Under the pieces are notes generated by a model, which saw only the letters and a program-made list of their open reading frames with translations, searched no databases and had not been told where the DNA came from. A stretch of DNA of 64,000 nt. Source: Azospirillum sp. GTDB lineage: Bacteria; Pseudomonadota; Alphaproteobacteria; Azospirillales; Azospirillaceae. The stretch covers positions 350,001 to 414,000 of the forward strand of contig WGNK01000003.1 of assembly GCA_016124535.1 (NCBI GenBank), written 5' to 3'. Below, one piece after another: positions 55,854 through 64,000 of the stretch. The translations under genes were made by a program, and so were the position numbers. Every line of letters starts with the position of its first letter. The stretch's first letter is position 1.

Positions 55854-56013
55854 CGGCGGGACGGTCCTCTCTGTCAGCAGGTTTTTTTCTGTCAGCAAAC
55901 TATTTTCGATCGGCAGACTCTATGGACTTAGGGCGGTGCCGGCAGAAATGCAAATGGTTCTTATTACCAAGATTGATGATGGCGCTTCGGCATCGCCGCC
56001 GCCTTGATCGAGG

Positions 56014-56816
56014 TCAGTTCTCCCGTCGAACCACGCTTTCGTGCCAGCGCCGCAACACCAGGTGCTCCAAGCGGTCAAGCAGGAGATAGATCAGGATACC
56101 GGTCGCGGACAGCAGGATCAGTGCGGCAAACATGCGCGCGATGTTGAGCCGGTTACCGGCCTCGACGATCCGCCAGGCCAGCCCGGTCGCGGTGCCGCTG
56201 CCGGCGACGAATTCGGCGACCACCGAGCCGATCAGCGCCAGCCCGCCGGAAATCTTCATGCCGGCCAGCAGGTGGGGCAAGGCCGAGGGCAGTTGCAGCC
56301 GGGTCAGCACCTGCCAGCGTGTGGCGCCATATAGCTCGAACAGGTTGAGCAGGTTATGGTCGACCGAGCGCAGCCCGAAGGTGGTGTTGGACAGGATCGG
56401 GAAGAAGGCCACCACCCAGGCCAGGATCAGCAGCGCGCGGTCGGCGTGGTCGAGCCCGACCCAGATGATCACCAGGGGCGCGATCGAGACCACCGGGGTC
56501 ACCTGCAGCACCACGGCGTAGGGGAACAAGGCCAGTTCCACCAGCCGGGATTGGGAAAACAGCACCGCCAGCGCGACGCCGCCGACCACCGCCAGAAAGT
56601 AGGCCTCCAGGGTGATCCGCACCGTCAGCCACCACGAGCCGGCAAGAACGGCAAAATCATCGACCAGGCTGGTCCAGACCGCCGAGGGCGCCGGCAGCAC
56701 GAAGCGCGGCACGTCGTAATAGGCGACCAGGAACTCCCACAAGGCCAATCCCGCCGCCGCCACCGCCACGGGAACCACGATGCGCAAGATCACGGTCCGG
56801 CGATCGGGTTCCGGGG

Positions 56817-56820
<4 letters not shown>
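56014..56820 (-). CDS. ABC transporter permease, SsuC/TauC type
   Basis: 268 residues, five to six membrane helices (ILRIVVPVAVAAAGLALWEFLV; RITLEAYFLAVVGGVALAVLFSQS; APLVIIWVGLDHADRALLILAWVVAFFPILSNTTFGL). The EAA-loop region reads ELYGATRWQVLTRLQLPSALPHLLAGMKIS, typical of nitrate/sulfonate/taurine-type permeases. The start ATG at 56820 overlaps the stop of the ATPase gene (ATGA), so the subunits are coupled. It forms the membrane pore for the substrate bound by the protein at 57649-58665. Confidence 0.93.
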
Positions 56821-57647
<827 letters not shown>

Positions 57648-57648
57648 C

Positions 57649-58665
57649 TCAGGGTCGCCGCATTTCGATGGCGTGGCGGCGGTTGACGAACTGCAGGGTA
57701 TAGCCCTTGGTCACGTCGAGATCGGCCGGATAGAGCCCCTCACGGGCCATCGTCTCCAGGAAAAACCGCCAGCGTGCATCCGTCATGGCGCCGACGCCCA
57801 GCTCCAGCGCATCGCCGCTATCGACCACACCATGCTCCTTCATTTGCGCCAGGCCATAGGTGATCAACGCGTCGGTCATGTCCGGATTGGTCTTTTTGAT
57901 CAGGGCGTTGCCCGCCGAGGGGTCGCCGTAGAGATAGTCGTACCAGCCCTCGATCGTAGCATCGACGAAGGCCTGGACCAGCGCCGGCCTGGTGTCGATC
58001 AGGGTCTGCTGCACCATCACCATGGCGCCGTAGCTGGGATAGCCGGCATCGGCGAGCAGATAGACCTGCGGGGTGATGCCGCCTTCGGTTTGGGCGCTGT
58101 AGGGTTCGCTGCCGAGATACCCCTGCTGGATGGTCTCGGGATTGACCAGGAACGGGGTCAGATTGAAGGTATAGGGGCGGATCTGCTGGTCGGTGAAACC
58201 GAACTTGGCTTTAAGCCAGGGCCAGAACGTGGTCAGGGAGTCACGGGCAAGCAGCACCGGTTTGCCCGCCATATCGGCCAGCCCCCTGATGTCGGGGCGG
58301 GGATGGCACATCAAGATCTGCGGATCTTTCTGAAAGCTCGCCATGACCGCCCGCACCGGGGCGCCCGCCCGCACCAGGTTGGGCACGAAGAAACCGTTGG
58401 AGCCCATGGCAAAATCATAAAGCCCGGCGGCGATGCCCTGCTGGACATTGACCATCGGACCGCCCGGCTTGAGGTCGACGTCGAGACCATGGCGGGCATA
58501 GATGCCGGCAGCCAGCGCCTGATAAAAGCCGCCCTGCTCGGCCTGGGCCAGCCAGTCGGTGGCGAAGGTCACCTTTTCGCCGGCCAACGCCGAACCGCCG
58601 AGGGCCGCCCCTGCGAACCCCAGCAGGGCCAGACCCATCGCGCCCACCGATACGATCCTCGACAT
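57649..58665 (-). CDS. ABC transporter substrate-binding protein, NMT1/SsuA-like
   Basis: 338 residues. Sec signal (VGAMGLALLGFAGAALGGSALAGE), then KVTFATDWLAQAEQGGFYQALAAGIYARHGLDVDLKPGGP, the pattern of NMT1/THI5-like and sulfonate-binding periplasmic proteins. YGAMVMVQQTLIDTRPALVQAFVDATIEGWYDYLYGDP is a conserved C-terminal-lobe feature. The ligand may be a sulfonate, an aromatic or a pyrimidine precursor; it is not determined by sequence alone. ATG at 58665 is used; ATG at 58677 is close. First gene of the operon with 56817 and 56014. Confidence 0.9.
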   Translation of the reverse strand: MSRIVSVGAMGLALLGFAGAALGGSALAGEKVTFATDWLAQAEQGGFYQALAAGIYARHGLDVDLKPGGPMVNVQQGIAAGLYDFAMGSNGFFVPNLVRAGAPVRAVMASFQKDPQILMCHPRPDIRGLADMAGKPVLLARDSLTTFWPWLKAKFGFTDQQIRPYTFNLTPFLVNPETIQQGYLGSEPYSAQTEGGITPQVYLLADAGYPSYGAMVMVQQTLIDTRPALVQAFVDATIEGWYDYLYGDPSAGNALIKKTNPDMTDALITYGLAQMKEHGVVDSGDALELGVGAMTDARWRFFLETMAREGLYPADLDVTKGYTLQFVNRRHAIEMRRP

Positions 58666-59016
58666 GTCGTGCCCCATTCGCCAGAGCTGGATGCGGACCC
58701 GACGAGATACACCCGAAGCGCCCGCTCGCCAGCATAACCGGCCGGGAACGGTGATGTCGCGCGAAGTCCTGATGGCTGGTCACAGATTTATCACAACCGT
58801 CGCGGCGCCGGCAGGTCACAACTGCGGCGGGTCAGAACTGTTGCCGCGCCGACGGCCCGCTTCCGGCCGTTACTCCGCCGACCGCCTGTCGGCCGCCGTC
58901 GCGGCGAAACGCGAGCACCGCAACCTCGGAAGCCATCGCGTCGCTCAGAAGCCATCGCGTCGTTCAGAAAATGTTGCATCTGGCGCCGGCAATCGGGCTC
59001 AGAGCAAAAGCCGTGG
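58666..59016. other. Intergenic region upstream of the ABC operon
   Basis: About 350 bases. It must contain the ABC operon promoter and holds the 19-bp tandem repeat at 58929-58966. No other gene is evident apart from the small peptide just beyond at 59017. Confidence 0.5.
58929..58966. repeat. 19-bp tandem direct repeat
   Basis: GAAGCCATCGCGTCGCTCA (58929-58947) is followed by GAAGCCATCGCGTCGTTCA (58948-58966), one mismatch. It lies about 265 bases upstream of the ABC operon and about 50 bases downstream of the small peptide gene. Confidence 0.85.
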
Positions 59017-59091
59017 TCAGGTGAATTGCACCACGATGGCGCCGAACACCGAGGCGCCGATCAGAAGGCTACGGTAAACGATCCTGGTCAT
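59017..59091 (-). CDS. Probable 24-residue single-pass membrane peptide
   Basis: A short open frame, too small for usual gene callers, reading MTRIVYRSLLIGASVFGAIV, then VQFT and stop. GGGAG and AAAGG lie within 6-16 bases before the ATG at 59091, a strong ribosome site. The peptide has a basic N-terminus and an uninterrupted hydrophobic core, the typical make-up of bacterial small membrane proteins (compare regulators of transporters and kinases). It sits between a DUF815 ATPase gene and the ABC operon, all on the minus strand. It is a prediction; conservation or translation evidence is needed. Confidence 0.45.
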   Translation of the reverse strand: MTRIVYRSLLIGASVFGAIVVQFT

Positions 59092-59281
59092 GGCCTTTCT
59101 CCCAGGCTGGAGCATCGCCGATGCTGAACGAACGATCTCTGCTGTGCCGATACTCGAAACGCTATCGCGACCAATAGTCGCAGAGCGCGCTTTCGAAATT
59201 GATATGAGTCAAGATGGCGCGCCGGCAACCGGCTTCGGTCGCGAATCGAATGAATATTGTCCTGAATCACACAGGATGTGT

Positions 59282-60145
59282 CTAATCCGCCACGGCGAGA
59301 GCCCGGCCGAGCCGGCCGGCCAGGTCCTGGATGTATTGCCAGGCGACCCGGCCGGAGCGCGCGCCGCGGGTCATCGACCACTCTCCCGATTCTGCCTGCA
59401 GCTGCTCGGCCGGCACGGCCAGGCCATAGGCCGCAGCATAGCCCTCGACCATGGCGAAGAAGGTGTCCTGGTCGCAATTGTGAAACCCCAGCCACAACCC
59501 GAACCGGTCGGACAGCGAGACCTTCTCCTCGACCGCCTCGCTCGGGTTGATCGCGGTCGAGCGCTCGTTTTCGATCATGTCGCGCGGCATCAGGTGGCGG
59601 CGGTTGGAGGTGGCATAGAACACCACGTTGTCCGGCCGTCCTTCGATCCCACCCTCAAGCACTGCCTTCAGCGATTTGTAATGGCTGTCGCGGCCGTCGA
59701 ACGAGAGGTCGTCGCAAAACAGAATGAAGCGGCGCCGGGACCCGCGGGCCTCGTCGAGCAGGCGCGGCAGGGTCGGAATATCCTCGCGGTGGATCTCGAC
59801 CAGCGCCACCGCATGGCGACGCTCGGCCAGCACCTCGGCATGGACCGCCTTGACCAGCGAACTCTTGCCCATGCCGCGGGCACCCCACAGCAGCGCGTTG
59901 TTGGCCGGCAGTCCAGCGGCGAAGCGCCGGGTATTGCCGAGCAGAATCTCGCGCTGCTGGGCGATGCCCTGAAGCAGGCGGAGCGCCACCCGGTTGACCG
60001 TCGGCACCGGTTCCAGCCGCCCGCGCTCGGCCTGCCAGACGAAGGCATCGGCGGCGGCGAGATCGGTCGGCGGCGGCGGCGGCGGCGCCAGCCGTTCCAG
60101 CGCCTGGGCGATGCGGGTCAGCAGTGCCGTATCCTCGTCGGTCAT
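59282..60145 (-). CDS. DUF815 family AAA-type ATPase
   Basis: 287 residues. After a Pro-rich region (APPPPPPTDL) the ATPase has Walker A GARGMGKSSLV, Walker B-like FILFCDDLSFDG, and sensor segment VVFYATSNRRHLMPRDM; the rest (EEKVSLSDRFGLWLGFHNCDQDTFFAMVEGYA) is the conserved DUF815 signature. No partner subunit is visible. The family is widespread and essentially uncharacterised. ATG at 60145. Confidence 0.9.
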   Translation of the reverse strand: MTDEDTALLTRIAQALERLAPPPPPPTDLAAADAFVWQAERGRLEPVPTVNRVALRLLQGIAQQREILLGNTRRFAAGLPANNALLWGARGMGKSSLVKAVHAEVLAERRHAVALVEIHREDIPTLPRLLDEARGSRRRFILFCDDLSFDGRDSHYKSLKAVLEGGIEGRPDNVVFYATSNRRHLMPRDMIENERSTAINPSEAVEEKVSLSDRFGLWLGFHNCDQDTFFAMVEGYAAAYGLAVPAEQLQAESGEWSMTRGARSGRVAWQYIQDLAGRLGRALAVAD

Positions 60146-60447
60146 TCCGTTTGCCTCGCAGTCGCTTCCCCCGCCGTCCCGGCCGGCGGCGATCGGTAGG
60201 GGCCGATGCCGAGCTTAGCCGATCCGTCCGATTTCCGCCGCCGCCATTCGGGCACAGGTGGCTCGCTGCCATTATACTGGCGATCATGCCGGCACAGCTT
60301 GCCTGACCGGCAATTGCCATCACATAGATAAAGATTCTAAGCTTAGCGCCGCCGATACCGGCTGCTGCCCGGCGCATGGCTGGCGTGGCGGCCCGCCTAC
60401 CCCGGATCTCCGGTGATCCGGATTCCCGACTGCCAGGAGCCTAGGGC
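60146..60447. other. Intergenic region between divergent DUF815 and M20 genes
   Basis: About 300 bases. A stretch near 60310-60345 is AT-richer (AGATAAAGATTCTAAGC) and may be promoter sequence. CAGGAGCC lies shortly before the M20 start. Nothing else recognised. Confidence 0.45.
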
Positions 60448-61623
60448 ATGCCGATCCTCAACCGCATCGCCGCTTTTCACGATGACATGACCGCGTGGCG
60501 GCGTGACCTTCATGCCCATCCCGAAATTGGTTTCGAGGAGGTCCGGACTTCGGCCTTCGTCGCCGGCAAACTGGCCGAATTCGGCATCGAGGTCCATCGC
60601 GGCCTGGCCCGGACCGGCGTGGTCGGTGTGCTCCGTGGCAAGCGGGAGGGCGGCGCCATCGGGCTGCGTGCCGATATGGATGCCTTGCCGATGCAAGAGG
60701 AGAACGAGTTTGCCCATGCCTCGCGCCACCCCGGCAAGATGCATGGCTGCGGCCACGACGGTCATACCACCATGCTGCTGGGGGCCGCGCGCTACCTGGC
60801 CGAGACCCGCAATTTCGCTGGCACCGTCCATTTCATCTTCCAGCCCGCCGAAGAGGGGCTGGGCGGCGGCCGGTTGATGGTCGAGGAGGGGCTGTTCGAG
60901 AGTTTTCCCTGCCAGCAGGTGTTCGGCATGCATAACTGGCCGGACATGCCGGTCGGCACCTTCGGCGTCCACAGCAGCGCCGTGATGGCGGCGGCCGACC
61001 GCTTCGAGATCGTGGTCGCCGGCAAAGGCGGCCACGCGGCGATGCCACACCATACGATCGATCCGGTGGTGGTCGCGGCCCAGATCGTCACCGCGCTGCA
61101 GAGCCTGGTCAGCCGCACCACCGACCCGGTCGACACCGCGGTGGTCAGCATCACCACGATTCACGGCGGGACCACGTTCAACGTCATCCCGCGCGAGGTG
61201 GTGCTGACCGGGACCGCGCGCGCCTTCAGGCCGGCCACCCGCGACCACCTGGAAGCCGGCATCGCGCGCATTGCCCAAGCGATCGCCGCGGCCCACGGCG
61301 CGCAGGCCGCGGTGGACTATCGCCGCTGCTATCCGCCCACCATCAACCATGCGGACGAAGCGAACCTCGCGGCGCGTGTCGCCGCCGAAGTGGTCGGGGC
61401 CGGCAATGTTTCGCTCGATCCGCAGCCGTCGATGGGTGCCGAGGACTTCGCGTTCATGCTCGAGCGCAAGCCCGGCTGCTATGTCTGGCTGGGTCAGGGC
61501 AGCGGCCCCAACAGCTGCATGGTCCACAACCCGCGTTACGATTTCAACGACGAGGTGCTGCCGATCGGTGCCAGCTATTGGGCGGCCCTGGTGGAAACCG
61601 CTTTGGCCCCGGCGTCGCGCTGA
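60448..61623 (+). CDS. M20 family amidohydrolase (hippurate hydrolase/N-acyl amino acid hydrolase type)
   Basis: 391 residues. RRDLHAHPEIGFEE, GLRADMDALPMQEE, GKMHGCGHDGHTTMLLGAA and FQPAEEGLGGG give the metal ligands and catalytic Glu of M20D carboxypeptidase/amidohydrolases. The dimerisation domain is about 185-295, with GKGGHAAMPHHTIDPV. SMGAEDFAFMLERKPG supplies the final metal ligand region. It removes an acyl group from an amino acid; the substrate is unknown. ATG at 60448 has AGGAGCC upstream. It stands alone on its strand. Confidence 0.93.
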   Translation: MPILNRIAAFHDDMTAWRRDLHAHPEIGFEEVRTSAFVAGKLAEFGIEVHRGLARTGVVGVLRGKREGGAIGLRADMDALPMQEENEFAHASRHPGKMHGCGHDGHTTMLLGAARYLAETRNFAGTVHFIFQPAEEGLGGGRLMVEEGLFESFPCQQVFGMHNWPDMPVGTFGVHSSAVMAAADRFEIVVAGKGGHAAMPHHTIDPVVVAAQIVTALQSLVSRTTDPVDTAVVSITTIHGGTTFNVIPREVVLTGTARAFRPATRDHLEAGIARIAQAIAAAHGAQAAVDYRRCYPPTINHADEANLAARVAAEVVGAGNVSLDPQPSMGAEDFAFMLERKPGCYVWLGQGSGPNSCMVHNPRYDFNDEVLPIGASYWAALVETALAPASR

Positions 61624-61770
61624 CACGGCAGGCCGCGGGGCGGAACAGCATCAAAAAGCCGACCCGCCGGTCTTGCTCCGGTCACGGGCCGGCTTTCAAA
61701 CGGGCGAATGGACCGGCAGGAGAGACCCGGCAGAAATCGCAACCAGGCCCAATAGTTCAGGCCGAATAGC

Positions 61771-61983
61771 TCAGGCGCAGTAGTTCTGAAAAAAGTTTAG
61801 CCAATCATCGTTACGTTTTTCCTGGATTTCGGCGCGCTTGCGCTGGCGCTCCGCGCTGTTGTCGAAGAATGAACGCTTTTGGTGAGATTTGGCCAACCGC
61901 TGTTCGTAAGCGTCCCAGCACTTGCGGGCTTTGTCCGCGGTGATGCGGTCGCTGTCGTAGTCGTAGTCGTAATCCCAGTTCAT
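61771..61983 (-). CDS. Small charged protein with DY repeats, unknown function
   Basis: 70 residues. MNWDYDYDYDSDRITADKARKCWDAYEQRLAKSHQKRSFFDNSA and a strongly charged helix (ERQRKRAEIQEKRNDDWLNFFQNYCA). The ATG at 61983 is preceded by GGGGG and is the natural start; the open frame to 62049 is not. Two Cys near the ends could pair. There is no signal peptide and no family I recognise. Divergent from 62304. Confidence 0.6.
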   Translation of the reverse strand: MNWDYDYDYDSDRITADKARKCWDAYEQRLAKSHQKRSFFDNSAERQRKRAEIQEKRNDDWLNFFQNYCA

Positions 61984-62303
61984 TCGTTTAACCCCCGTCA
62001 GATGATCGGCAGTGTGCTGCCTGACCCATGTGGCGCCCGGGCTTGCCAATCTGGCGGCTGTGCCGCATGCCCAAGTCGTTTGCTTAGCTTTCCGAGAATG
62101 GGGTAGCGGTCGGATCTTTTCAAGCGAACCCGGTTCCGGGTTCGAGTTAAGTTTCTGTCACCAAGGTCGGTTCCCGCTCCGTCAAAAGTAGGCCATTGTT
62201 TTTTCGGTCGGTTTGACCGCAGGGTGGACCGGTCGGCAATGACCCGGCCGGCGACCCGGCGACGGGGCCGGGCGTTCCGGGCAGCAGGAAATCGGCTCAC
62301 GGG
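61984..62303. other. Intergenic region between divergent small genes
   Basis: About 320 bases. It contains the palindrome CGAACCCGG-TT-CCGGGTTCG at 62125-62144 (nine-pair arms, two-base spacer) and a T-run near 62195. It may be an operator or an RNA hairpin. No gene recognised. Confidence 0.5.
62125..62144. repeat. 20-base palindrome (9-bp arms) in a divergent intergenic region
   Basis: Arms 62125-62133 and 62136-62144 are exactly complementary around TT. It is about 140 bases from the 61983 start and 160 from the 62304 start. It could be a regulator binding site or an RNA hairpin. Confidence 0.6.
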
Positions 62304-62807
62304 ATGAAAACGCGCTTTCGAGTCGACCCAGGGCGGCTCAACATCTGCGGTATTGTGCTGCAGGCGGACACCAGGATTGGCCCCCCGATCCGCGCCAGCG
62401 GGATTATCGTGTACGGGCTCGAGGACGCGCGCACCGCGCTCGGCGTCGCCGCCGGCCTCGGCGTCGCGGCCATTCTGGTCAGCGCGCCGGGTGCCGCCGG
62501 CTATGCCGGCTGTGGCTGGTTTGCCGCCCTGATCGCTTCGGCGCGCGCAGAATTTCCGAAAGTGGCGCTGACTGCGATCCTCGATTGCGCCGATCAGCCA
62601 GGCGATGTCCTGGCAGCATTGCGGGAGGGCATCCGCGATATCCATTTCACCGGCCGGGACGATGTTGCGGCGCGCTTGGCCGATATTGCGGGTCAGCACG
62701 GGGCGGTGCTTCACCGCCTCCTCCCCGAGGCGCTCGACCTGCGGCATTGCCGCGATCCCGCCGCCCGCTGCCGGAACTGGCTGTCGCGGCAGGAGACGCG
62801 CGCGTAG
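62304..62807 (+). CDS. Unknown alpha/beta protein upstream of the aldolase
   Basis: 167 residues. GIIVYGLEDARTALGVAAGLGVAAILVSAPGAAGYAGCGWFAALIASARAEFP and VALTAILDCADQPGDVLAALREGIRDIHFTGRDDVAARLADIAGQHGAVLHRLLPEALDL look like a compact alpha/beta fold, possibly half of a TIM-barrel-like or flavodoxin-like domain. No active-site motif I can name. It is 72 bases upstream of the class I aldolase on the same strand and probably co-transcribed with it and thiE. Function not assigned. Confidence 0.65.
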   Translation: MKTRFRVDPGRLNICGIVLQADTRIGPPIRASGIIVYGLEDARTALGVAAGLGVAAILVSAPGAAGYAGCGWFAALIASARAEFPKVALTAILDCADQPGDVLAALREGIRDIHFTGRDDVAARLADIAGQHGAVLHRLLPEALDLRHCRDPAARCRNWLSRQETRA

Positions 62808-62879
62808 GGGGTCGGTTTGATTGCAAAGGCCGGCGGGTTGGTCTATGTCAGGCCTACGAAGTTTGTGGAGATCGCGACC

Positions 62880-63809
62880 ATGAAGTTGACACCGCGCGTC
62901 AAGGAAATTCTCGCCAATTACGAAAGCGACAACGCGGGGACCAAGGGTAATCTGGCCCGCATCCTGATGGAGGGACGGCTCGGCGGCACCGGCAAGATGG
63001 TGATCCTGCCGGTCGATCAGGGATTCGAGCACGGACCCGCGCGCAGCTTCGCGCCCAATCCGGCCGGCTATGATCCCCACTACCACTATCAGCTGGCGAT
63101 CGATGCCGGGCTCAATGCCTATGCCGCCCCCCTGGGGCCGCTGGAAGCCGGCGCCGATACCTTCGCCGGGCAGATTCCGACCATCCTGAAGATGAACAGC
63201 GCCAACAGCCTGTCGCGTGGCAAGGAAGCTGCCGACCAGGCGGTGACCTCTTCGGTCGACGATGCGCTGAAGCTCGGCTGTGCCGCGATTGGCTTCACGA
63301 TCTATCCCGGCTCCGACGCGATGTACGACCAGTTCGAGGAGTTCAGGGAACTGGCGGCGGAAGCCAAATCGGTCGGTCTGGCCGTGGTGTTGTGGAGCTA
63401 TCCGCGCGGTGGGCCGGTCACCAAGGACGGCGAGTTGGCGATCGATGTGATCGCCTATGCCGCCCATATGGCCTGCCTGCTCGGTGCCCACATCATCAAG
63501 GTGAAGCTGCCCAGCGCGCATCTGGAAAACGCGGAGTCCAAGAAGGTCTACGAGGCGAAGAAAATCCCGGTCGCGACCCAGGCGGAACGGGTGCGCCACA
63601 TCGTGCAGGCCTGTTTCAACGGCCGCCGGATCGTGGTGTTCTCCGGCGGAGCTGCCAAGGGCGAGGACAGCGTCTACCAGGACGCCTACGACATCCGCGA
63701 GGGTGGCGGCAACGGCTCGATCATCGGCCGTAACAGCTTCCAGCGTCCGCGCGAGGACGCCCTGGCGCTCCTCGACCGGTTGGTGAAAATCTACCAGGGC
63801 GAGGCGTGA
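62880..63809 (+). CDS. fbaB: Class I fructose-bisphosphate aldolase (DhnA/FbaB type)
   Basis: 309 residues. [27 protein letters not shown], then [16 protein letters not shown] and [13 protein letters not shown], with the Schiff-base Lys in [11 protein letters not shown], and a phosphate-binding C-terminal [20 protein letters not shown]. It cleaves or forms fructose 1,6-bisphosphate in glycolysis and gluconeogenesis. ATG at 62880; a longer frame from 62817 is not supported. The thiE gene starts seven bases after its stop. Confidence 0.93.
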   Translation: MKLTPRVKEILANYESDNAGTKGNLARILMEGRLGGTGKMVILPVDQGFEHGPARSFAPNPAGYDPHYHYQLAIDAGLNAYAAPLGPLEAGADTFAGQIPTILKMNSANSLSRGKEAADQAVTSSVDDALKLGCAAIGFTIYPGSDAMYDQFEEFRELAAEAKSVGLAVVLWSYPRGGPVTKDGELAIDVIAYAAHMACLLGAHIIKVKLPSAHLENAESKKVYEAKKIPVATQAERVRHIVQACFNGRRIVVFSGGAAKGEDSVYQDAYDIREGGGNGSIIGRNSFQRPREDALALLDRLVKIYQGEA

Positions 63810-63816
63810 TCAAGCC

Positions 63817-64000
63817 TTGACCGACTGTCGTCTCTATCTGGTGACGCCGCCGGCCCTGGAGCCGGCGGCGTTTGCGCCTCAGCTGGCGGCGGCGCTCGAC
63901 GGCGGCGATGTTGCCTGCGTCCAGCTGCGCCTGAAAGACGCCGATGACGACGCGGTCCGGCGCGCCTGCGACCTGCTGAGGCCGATTGCCCAGGCCCGCG
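63817..64000 (+). CDS. thiE: Thiamine-phosphate synthase, N-terminal part (partial)
   Basis: The frame runs past the window end; about 61 residues are visible. [22 protein letters not shown] and [14 protein letters not shown] are the first strands and a substrate-binding loop of ThiE, which joins HMP diphosphate to thiazole phosphate to make thiamine monophosphate. The start is taken as TTG at 63817 because no ATG or GTG in frame lies between the aldolase stop and LYLVTPP. ThiL, the next enzyme of the pathway, is at 44207. Confidence 0.8.
   Translation, partial: MTDCRLYLVTPPALEPAAFAPQLAAALDGGDVACVQLRLKDADDDAVRRACDLLRPIAQAR

Overview
The window is a very GC-rich chromosomal segment of an alphaproteobacterium, most likely Rhodospirillales. 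The call rests on gene content and order: a DUF4167 protein beside prmC, the run ribE-ribBA-ribH-nusB-thiL followed by a membrane H+-pyrophosphatase with the K+-independent signature (GNTTKA), a class I PHA synthase, and the mreB-mreC-mreD-mrdA cluster. No phage, transposase, CRISPR array, rRNA or tRNA gene was recognised. Coding density is high and most intergenic gaps are short.

Layout. 0-3.4 kb: the end of a cyclic-nucleotide-binding protein and a large hybrid histidine kinase. 3.5-9.5 kb: a small polysaccharide locus with a Wzz-like protein, two family-2 glycosyltransferases and an outsized multi-SLBB export protein. 9.8-16.3 kb: an accessory-looking block holding a HEXXH-type metalloprotease-like protein, two MarR regulators, a long pentapeptide-repeat protein, an arrestin-like/membrane protein pair and a single-domain response regulator, separated by the most AT-rich DNA of the window. 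16.3-20.7 kb: a cytosolic sulfite-oxidase-fold enzyme, an acyl-CoA dehydrogenase, an AEC transporter, and a TerB-CDGSH-ExoD run. 20.7-25.8 kb: rodA, lolC and PBP1A, all on the minus strand. 25.9-31.8 kb: a HisN-type phosphatase coupled to an unknown protein, NudC, a TPR-glycosyltransferase and a surface autotransporter-like barrel. 32.0-33.6 kb: sulfite dehydrogenase SorAB.

33.6-38.2 kb: mreB-mreC-mreD-mrdA (minus). 38.3-41.3 kb: a MOSC protein, a small Cys-rich protein, DUF4167 and prmC. 41.4-48.1 kb: riboflavin synthesis with nusB and thiL, a FliL-like protein and hppA, closed by a clear intrinsic terminator. 48.1-54.5 kb: a DHH phosphoesterase, a CinA-like protein, a small membrane protein, phaC, a lipoprotein and a secreted helical-repeat protein. 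54.5-58.7 kb: an NMT1/Ssu-type ABC operon followed by a second, FbpC-like ATPase. 59.0-64.0 kb: a probable 24-residue membrane peptide, a DUF815 ATPase, an M20 amidohydrolase, two small unknowns, a class I fructose-bisphosphate aldolase and the start of thiE.

The core themes are elongation-phase cell-wall synthesis (MreBCD, PBP2, RodA, PBP1A), cofactor supply (riboflavin, thiamine, molybdenum enzymes), surface polysaccharide, and energy storage (PHA, pyrophosphate). I found no complete system that I can claim is new. The best leads are the 9.8-16.3 kb block, the eight-module SLBB exporter, the RibBA with a degenerate second domain, the ABC operon with two ATPases, and the 24-residue peptide.
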